A program made the position numbers and the translations under genes. This document shows positions 7,944 to 12,196 of a stretch of DNA of 12,196 nucleotides, piece after piece. The stretch spans positions 1 through 12,196 of the forward strand of contig JAOAFP010000003.1 of the NCBI GenBank assembly GCA_026416215.1, given 5' to 3'. Under the pieces are notes generated by a model that saw nothing but the letters and a program-made list of their open reading frames with translations, did not search any database and was not told the DNA's origin. Source of the DNA: Negativicutes bacterium. Its GTDB lineage: Bacteria; Bacillota; Negativicutes; SKW292. Each line of letters starts with the position of its first letter. Positions within the stretch are counted from its first letter, which is position 1.

Positions 7944-9226
7944 ACGATATTCAGGCTGAACTTTACACCGGGTCAGAACCGTCGGCGGCCATACACCTGT
8001 ACATGCACCTGGCCCGCCTGCTGTTTCAGAATGGGGCTACCGTTCAGCACATAATCGACACCGTGCAGGCGGTCAGGAACCATTTGGGCGGAGATGATGT
8101 GCAGGTGCTGGTCGGTTACGGGGGGATAGTCATCACCGACTTTGCCGGGGTGAGGTATCACACCCGGGTCGAGCGCCGTCAGGCCTTTATCCGGTTCAAC
8201 GTCGGCCTGCTGACGGCAGTCAGCCGGCTGGTCAGGGGTTTGCCGGACACAAAACTGACCGCCGGCGAGATCAGGCGGCGCCTGCAGGAGATTGAGACCC
8301 GGCCGCCCTGGCTGAGCCCGGGCTGGCAAGTGCTGGTGACCGGACTGGTTGCCCTGGGGTTCGGTGGGGTCAACGGGGCGGACTGGCGGGCCTTGTCCGG
8401 GGCATTCCCGGCCGCCCTGCTGCTGGCCGTGATCAGGCAACGGCTGACCGACCGCGGGTATAACCCGTTCCTGGCCGTGCTGGTGGCCGGGCTGGCCGGC
8501 GCCCTGGCGGCCGGGGCAATGGGCAGCCTGATTGCTACATCCACCCCGCTGATCGCACTGATTGCGGTGCTGTTGCCGCTGGTGCCGGGATTCCCCCTGA
8601 TCAACGCCGGAGTGGACGTGATGCACAACCACAACGAAGTGGGAGTGGGGCGGCTGGCGTTTGCCGTGATGATGCTGACATCGCTGGCGTTGGCGGCCTG
8701 TTTGCCGTTGACAGTGTTCGCCCGCATCCAGCCGCCGCCGCCGGTGATGCTGACCACGGTGACTGACCGGCTGGCCGACGGGCTGTTCGCTGCCCTGGCG
8801 GCCGGCAGCCTGGGGGCGGCGTTTAACGTGGAACGCCGGCATCTGCCGATACTGGTGCTGATCGGCCTGCTGGCCCGCCTGGCCAGGGACGGTCTGGTGG
8901 CCGGCATCGGCTGGGATATGGCCCTGGCTGCGTTCGCCGGGGCGGTGGCCGCGTCAGTCCTGTCTTACTGTTTGTCGCGGCCCTGCAAGTTTCCGGCGGT
9001 GGTTTTCGCCACCATCGGCGTGCTGCCGATGATTCCGGGTTTTTTGATCATCGATGGGCTGAACGGGCTGTTTTTGCTGGCCAGATTGCCGGCGTCGGCC
9101 ATCGACTACGGTTTCCTGCTGAACACCGGACAGACGTTGCTGCGGGCGGAACTAATAGTTCTGGCCCTGATTCTCGGGGTTATTTTTCCGCTGTTCTGGC
9201 TGGAGGGACGCAAACCGCGGATTTGA
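7940..9226 (+). CDS. ThrE-type threonine/serine exporter, full length
   Basis: An integral membrane protein of 428 residues combining both parts of the ThrE family. An N-terminal soluble region plus first helical bundle (ThrE/DUF1212, about 15-260) is followed by a second helical bundle (ThrE_2, about 275-420). Typical features are the early amphipathic segment LARLLFQNGATVQHI, the RYHTRVERR stretch at 72-80, and LLPLVPGFPLINAGVD at 211-226. A matching LPMIPGFLIIDGLNG at 362-376 echoes that PG segment in the second half. Characterised members (ThrE of Corynebacterium glutamicum) export threonine and serine using the proton gradient, but the substrate here is not shown by sequence. The gene starts at the ATGA overlap with the lyase, so it is translationally coupled to aspartate metabolism and may export a related amino acid. 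A 73-base gap follows with no clear terminator. The family call is firm; the substrate is inferred. Confidence 0.9.
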   Translation: MNDIQAELYTGSEPSAAIHLYMHLARLLFQNGATVQHIIDTVQAVRNHLGGDDVQVLVGYGGIVITDFAGVRYHTRVERRQAFIRFNVGLLTAVSRLVRGLPDTKLTAGEIRRRLQEIETRPPWLSPGWQVLVTGLVALGFGGVNGADWRALSGAFPAALLLAVIRQRLTDRGYNPFLAVLVAGLAGALAAGAMGSLIATSTPLIALIAVLLPLVPGFPLINAGVDVMHNHNEVGVGRLAFAVMMLTSLALAACLPLTVFARIQPPPPVMLTTVTDRLADGLFAALAAGSLGAAFNVERRHLPILVLIGLLARLARDGLVAGIGWDMALAAFAGAVAASVLSYCLSRPCKFPAVVFATIGVLPMIPGFLIIDGLNGLFLLARLPASAIDYGFLLNTGQTLLRAELIVLALILGVIFPLFWLEGRKPRI

Positions 9227-9299
9227 CCACCGATACATACTGAATGTTCCGGCTGCTGCTGAACCCGGGCCGGAGACCGAAACGGAAAAGACAAAGACA

Positions 9300-10334
9300 A
9301 TGACAACTGGCAAACGCGTAAGGATCATTGCGGCGGTGGCGGTGGTGATTATCGCCACAGCCGCTGTCTGGTATCATCAGCATAGGCGCATTTCAACCGA
9401 TGATGCCCAGCTCACCGCCACCACGGTGGCGGTGGCCGCCAAAGTCCCCGGCTACGTGGTGGGACTGGCGGTCACCGACAACCAGACGGTGAGGGCCGGT
9501 GAGGTTCTGCTGCAAATTGACGACCGCGATTACCGGATTGCCCGCGACCGGGCGCTGGCGGCGCTGAAGGCCGCCCAGGCAGCGGCCCGGGCGGCGGCAG
9601 AAAACCTGGAAGTGACCCGGATCAGTGCCCCGGCCGGGGCCGACGCGGCGGCGGCCCAGCTCAGCGCTGCCCGTGCCCGCTGGGCGGACTCTCAGGCCAG
9701 CCGCCAGCGGATGGAGGATTTGTTCCGGTCGGGGGCAGTGGCCCGGCAGCAGCTAGATGATGCCGTTGCCGCAGAGGAGGCCGATCGGGCAACAGTTGCC
9801 CACATGGAGGCCAACTTACGCGGACAGAGCTCGGCCGCCAACCAGATCGAGGCGGCGGAAAACGCCTATCGTCAGGCTCTGGCCCAGGTTGGACAGGCCG
9901 AGGCCGAGCTGGCCAGGGCCGAGGTTGATCTGGCTCATACCAAGGTTGTGGCCCCGTTCAGCGGGCGGATTGCCAACCGCAGCGTCGATGTCGGTGACTA
10001 TGTCCAGACTGGTCAGCAGCTGGGCTACATTGTCGCTGACGATCTGTGGGTGGTGGCCAATTTCAAGGAAACCCAGCTGGGGCGGATGAAGATCGGCCAG
10101 AAGGTGGAAATAACCGTAGATGCCTACCCGGACGTGGTTCTTATCGGAACAGTGGACAGCTTCCAGCCCGGCACTGGGGTGGTGTTTTCCCTGTTCCCCC
10201 CGCAGAATGCCACCGGTAATTTTGTCAAAACGGTGCAGCGGGTGCCGGTGAAAATTATCTTTGATCAGCCGCCGCCGGCTAACATGCACCTGGGGCCGGG
10301 AATGTCGGTGGTGCCGGTAGTGCTGGTCGACTGA
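9300..10334 (+). CDS. HlyD/EmrA-type membrane fusion protein of an efflux pump
   Basis: The adaptor subunit of an MFS-type multidrug efflux pump, anchored in the inner membrane and extending outward. In its 344 residues there is a basic N-terminus, one membrane helix (about 9-25), a first lipoyl half-motif (KVPGYVVGLAVTDNQTVRAGEVLLQIDD cut at 48-75), a long alanine-rich helical hairpin (about 76-213), the second lipoyl half (VVAPFSGRIANRSVDVGDYV from 216), and a beta-barrel region (about 245-325). The segment GTGVVFSLFPPQNATGNFVK at 291-310 followed by VQRVPVKI is very characteristic of EmrA. A weak GGAAAAG lies 9 bases before the ATG. The EmrB-type gene follows after 14 bases, so the two form one unit. 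No outer-membrane factor gene and no MarR- or TetR-type regulator are present in the window, so the pump must borrow an outer channel if the cell is diderm. Confidence 0.93.
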   Translation: MTTGKRVRIIAAVAVVIIATAAVWYHQHRRISTDDAQLTATTVAVAAKVPGYVVGLAVTDNQTVRAGEVLLQIDDRDYRIARDRALAALKAAQAAARAAAENLEVTRISAPAGADAAAAQLSAARARWADSQASRQRMEDLFRSGAVARQQLDDAVAAEEADRATVAHMEANLRGQSSAANQIEAAENAYRQALAQVGQAEAELARAEVDLAHTKVVAPFSGRIANRSVDVGDYVQTGQQLGYIVADDLWVVANFKETQLGRMKIGQKVEITVDAYPDVVLIGTVDSFQPGTGVVFSLFPPQNATGNFVKTVQRVPVKIIFDQPPPANMHLGPGMSVVPVVLVD

Positions 10335-10348
10335 AGGCCTGCCGACCG

Positions 10349-11923
10349 ATGGGGGAAATAGCACGGGAACAGGCGGCGGAAAATCCGCTGCTGGTATCGA
10401 CGGTGGTGTCGCTGGCGGCGTTTATGGAGGTGCTGGACACTACCATTGCCAACGTCGCCCTCAACAACATCGCCGGGTCGCTGGGAGCCAGTGCCGATGA
10501 AAGCACCTGGGTGCTTACCTCCTATCTGGTGGCCAACGGCATCGTCCTGCCGCTGTCGGGCTGGTTGTCGGGGCTGATGGGGCGCAAGGCTTTTTTCATA
10601 ACCTGTATAGTGGGCTTCACCACCGCCTCGTTCATGTGCGGGGTGGCCACATCGCTGCCGATGCTGATTGTCTGCCGGATACTGCAGGGGTTGGCCGGCG
10701 GCGGCCTACAGCCCTCGCAGCAGGCGATCATCAAGGACAGCTTCCCGCCGGAAAAGCTGGCCATGGCTTTTGCCATCACCGGCATTACCACGGTCATGGC
10801 CCCGATAGTCGGTCCGACCTTGGGCGGCTACATAACCGACAATTACAGCTGGCGGTGGATATTTTTCATCAACGTGCCGGTAGGGGTACTGGCGGCGGTA
10901 CTGGTGAAAATGCTGGTCAGCGACCCGCCCACCGCCCGCCGGCGGGACGTCGGGCGGATAGACTATATCGGTCTCGGCCTGATTGCCGTTGGTCTTGGTT
11001 GTCTGCAGGTCATGCTCGACAAGGGCAACCAGGAGGACTGGTGGGACAGTCCGTTCATTGTGGTGATGGCCGGCCTGGCGGCGTTCGGCATTCTGGCTTC
11101 GATCGCCTGGCTGTGGCGGCGTCCGGAGCCGGTGGTCAAGCTCGATTTGTTCCGTAGCTACGCCTTTGCCAGTTCAAACCTGATGATTTTTTTTGTCGGG
11201 TTTGTTCTCTACTCCGGGTCGGTGCTGCTGCCGATGCTGGTCCAGGCTGACTTTGGCTACGATGCCACCACTGCCGGGCTGGTGCTGTCGCCGGGGGGGA
11301 TACTGCTGTTGCTGCTGATGCCGCTGACCGCCCGGGTGGTCAACCGGGTGGAACCGCGCTACCTGATTGCCGCCGGTATGCTGCTGGTGGCGGCCGGACT
11401 GGCGGCCGGGGCCCTGATAACCCCTCAGACCGATTACGTCGGTTTTGTCGGGCTGAGAATTTTGCAGGTTCTTGGCCTGCCGCTGATTTTTATTTCCGCC
11501 ACCACCCTGGCCTTTGCCGGGGTGCCGGCCGCTGATTCCAGCAACGCGTCAGCCATTGTGTCGCTGATGCGCAATATCGGCGGCAGCGTCGGGATCGCTT
11601 TGGTGACCAACAGGATGATTCACAGCCAGCAAATCGAACAAACCGCCCTGGTGGCCAACCTGACCGGGGGCAACCCCGGCTACGGCGGTAATATTGCCGC
11701 CATCAGCCAGTATCTGGTCAGCCACGGGATGGCGACTGACGCTGCCCGGGCTGTCGCCCACGGGGCGGTCTACCGCGAGCTGGCCCACCAGGCCAGTGTT
11801 CTGGCTTTCCGCGATGCCTACGCCTATCTGGCGATCATTGCCGCCGTGCTGGCCGGGCTGGCCCTGCTGATGCCGCGTTGCAACCTGCGGTCGGGAAGCA
11901 GTCCGGCTGAACAAATGCACTGA
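10349..11923 (+). CDS. EmrB/QacA-type (DHA2) MFS drug efflux permease
   Basis: A 524-residue inner-membrane pump of the 14-helix DHA2 branch of the major facilitator superfamily, normally driven by proton antiport. Visible family motifs in order are LDTTIANVAL (29-38, helix 1), GWLSGLMGRK (71-80, the inter-helix motif A), RILQGLAGGGLQP (110-122, motif B with its arginine), and APIVGPTLGGYI (151-162, antiporter motif C). The last external loop before the final helix is long (about 435-490), as is usual for EmrB. The ATG follows AAGG at 10334-10337, which overlaps the stop of the EmrA-type gene, and the two genes are 14 bases apart. Exported compounds cannot be predicted; EmrB relatives handle hydrophobic toxins and sometimes metabolites. 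No terminator is seen before the next gene, 30 bases downstream. Confidence 0.95.
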   Translation: MGEIAREQAAENPLLVSTVVSLAAFMEVLDTTIANVALNNIAGSLGASADESTWVLTSYLVANGIVLPLSGWLSGLMGRKAFFITCIVGFTTASFMCGVATSLPMLIVCRILQGLAGGGLQPSQQAIIKDSFPPEKLAMAFAITGITTVMAPIVGPTLGGYITDNYSWRWIFFINVPVGVLAAVLVKMLVSDPPTARRRDVGRIDYIGLGLIAVGLGCLQVMLDKGNQEDWWDSPFIVVMAGLAAFGILASIAWLWRRPEPVVKLDLFRSYAFASSNLMIFFVGFVLYSGSVLLPMLVQADFGYDATTAGLVLSPGGILLLLLMPLTARVVNRVEPRYLIAAGMLLVAAGLAAGALITPQTDYVGFVGLRILQVLGLPLIFISATTLAFAGVPAADSSNASAIVSLMRNIGGSVGIALVTNRMIHSQQIEQTALVANLTGGNPGYGGNIAAISQYLVSHGMATDAARAVAHGAVYRELAHQASVLAFRDAYAYLAIIAAVLAGLALLMPRCNLRSGSSPAEQMH

Positions 11924-11953
11924 GCGATCAAATTCAGTAATAACCAGGGGGGG

Positions 11954-12196
11954 ATGACGGTGAAGGATGCTGACAAAGGACTGAGGCGGGATATCAGTTT
12001 TTTCCCGGCCCTGACCGTTGTGGTAGGGACGATCATCGGGGCCGGGGTGTTCATGAAGCCGGCGGTGGTGCTGCAATACGTCGGCGGTTCGGAAGGACTG
12101 GCGATTGCCGCCTGGGTGATCGGTGGACTGATGGTGCTGACCGGCGGGCTGACGGTGGCCGAGCTGGGGGCAACCATTCCCCGTACCGGCGGGGGG
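11954..12196 (+). CDS. APC-superfamily amino acid permease (5' part, runs off window)
   Basis: The first 81 codons of an amino acid permease cut by the right edge. After a short charged cytoplasmic N-terminus (MTVKDADKGLRRDIS), helix 1 contains VVVGTIIGAGVFMKP, the unwound GxGxF-type substrate-binding segment typical of the family. Helix 2 follows and leads to TVAELGATIPRTGG, the conserved ELG..IP.sGG segment. Such carriers take up or exchange amino acids across the inner membrane; the substrate is unknown here. The ATG at 11954 directly follows a run of seven G (11947-11953), with AGG at 11946-11948 at workable distance. An in-frame GTG at 11960 has slightly better spacing and is the main alternative start. 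The gene lies 30 bases after the EmrB-type gene on the same strand, so read-through is likely, although a functional link to the pump is not implied. Confidence 0.88.
   Translation, partial: MTVKDADKGLRRDISFFPALTVVVGTIIGAGVFMKPAVVLQYVGGSEGLAIAAWVIGGLMVLTGGLTVAELGATIPRTGGG

Noticed and set aside
9227..9299. Terminator between the ThrE and EmrA-type genes
   Set aside because: Only a 5-base CCGGC/GCCGG pairing with a long loop and no T tract is present, which is too weak to call.

Overview
This window reads as an ordinary chromosomal stretch from a G+C-rich (roughly 60% by eye) anaerobic bacterium. It is densely coded, and every recognisable gene lies on the + strand. A single-chain pyruvate:ferredoxin oxidoreductase points to anaerobic metabolism. 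Aspartase, malic enzyme, ThrE-type and AEC-type carriers, strong purine-rich ribosome sites and a probable TTG start all fit a fermentative Firmicute. The EmrA/EmrB-type pair would suit a diderm member such as the Negativicutes, but that placement is inference. No rRNA, tRNA, mobile element or CRISPR array is visible.

Layout: (1) 2-193 is the end of a membrane protein gene that begins upstream, possibly ThrE_2-like. (2) 194-353 is a 160-base gap with no feature I can call beyond the ribosome site at its end. (3) 354-3890 encodes the oxidoreductase and is followed by a terminator-like hairpin. (4) 3957-4877 encodes an AEC-family carrier. (5) 4949-6562 encodes a large MaeA/SfcA-type malic enzyme. 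(6) 6567-7943 encodes an aspartase-type lyase, starting 4 bases after the malic enzyme stop. (7) 7940-9226 encodes a full-length ThrE-type exporter, overlapping the lyase by 4 bases. (8) 9300-10334 and 10349-11923 encode an EmrA-type adaptor and an EmrB-type (DHA2) efflux pump. (9) 11954-12196 is the start of an APC-superfamily amino acid permease that runs off the window.

Read together, genes 3-7 look like a C4-dicarboxylate and amino acid catabolic cluster. A carrier could bring in malate or a related acid, malic enzyme would make pyruvate, and the oxidoreductase would make acetyl-CoA and reduced ferredoxin. The lyase would link aspartate to fumarate and ammonia, and ThrE would export threonine, serine or a related compound. 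The EmrAB-like pair is probably a separate drug or metabolite efflux unit.

I found no evidence of a wholly new system. The points most worth a second look are a run of four cysteines inserted in the oxidoreductase linker, the tightly coupled malic enzyme-aspartase-ThrE block, and a GST in place of GSS in the lyase catalytic loop.
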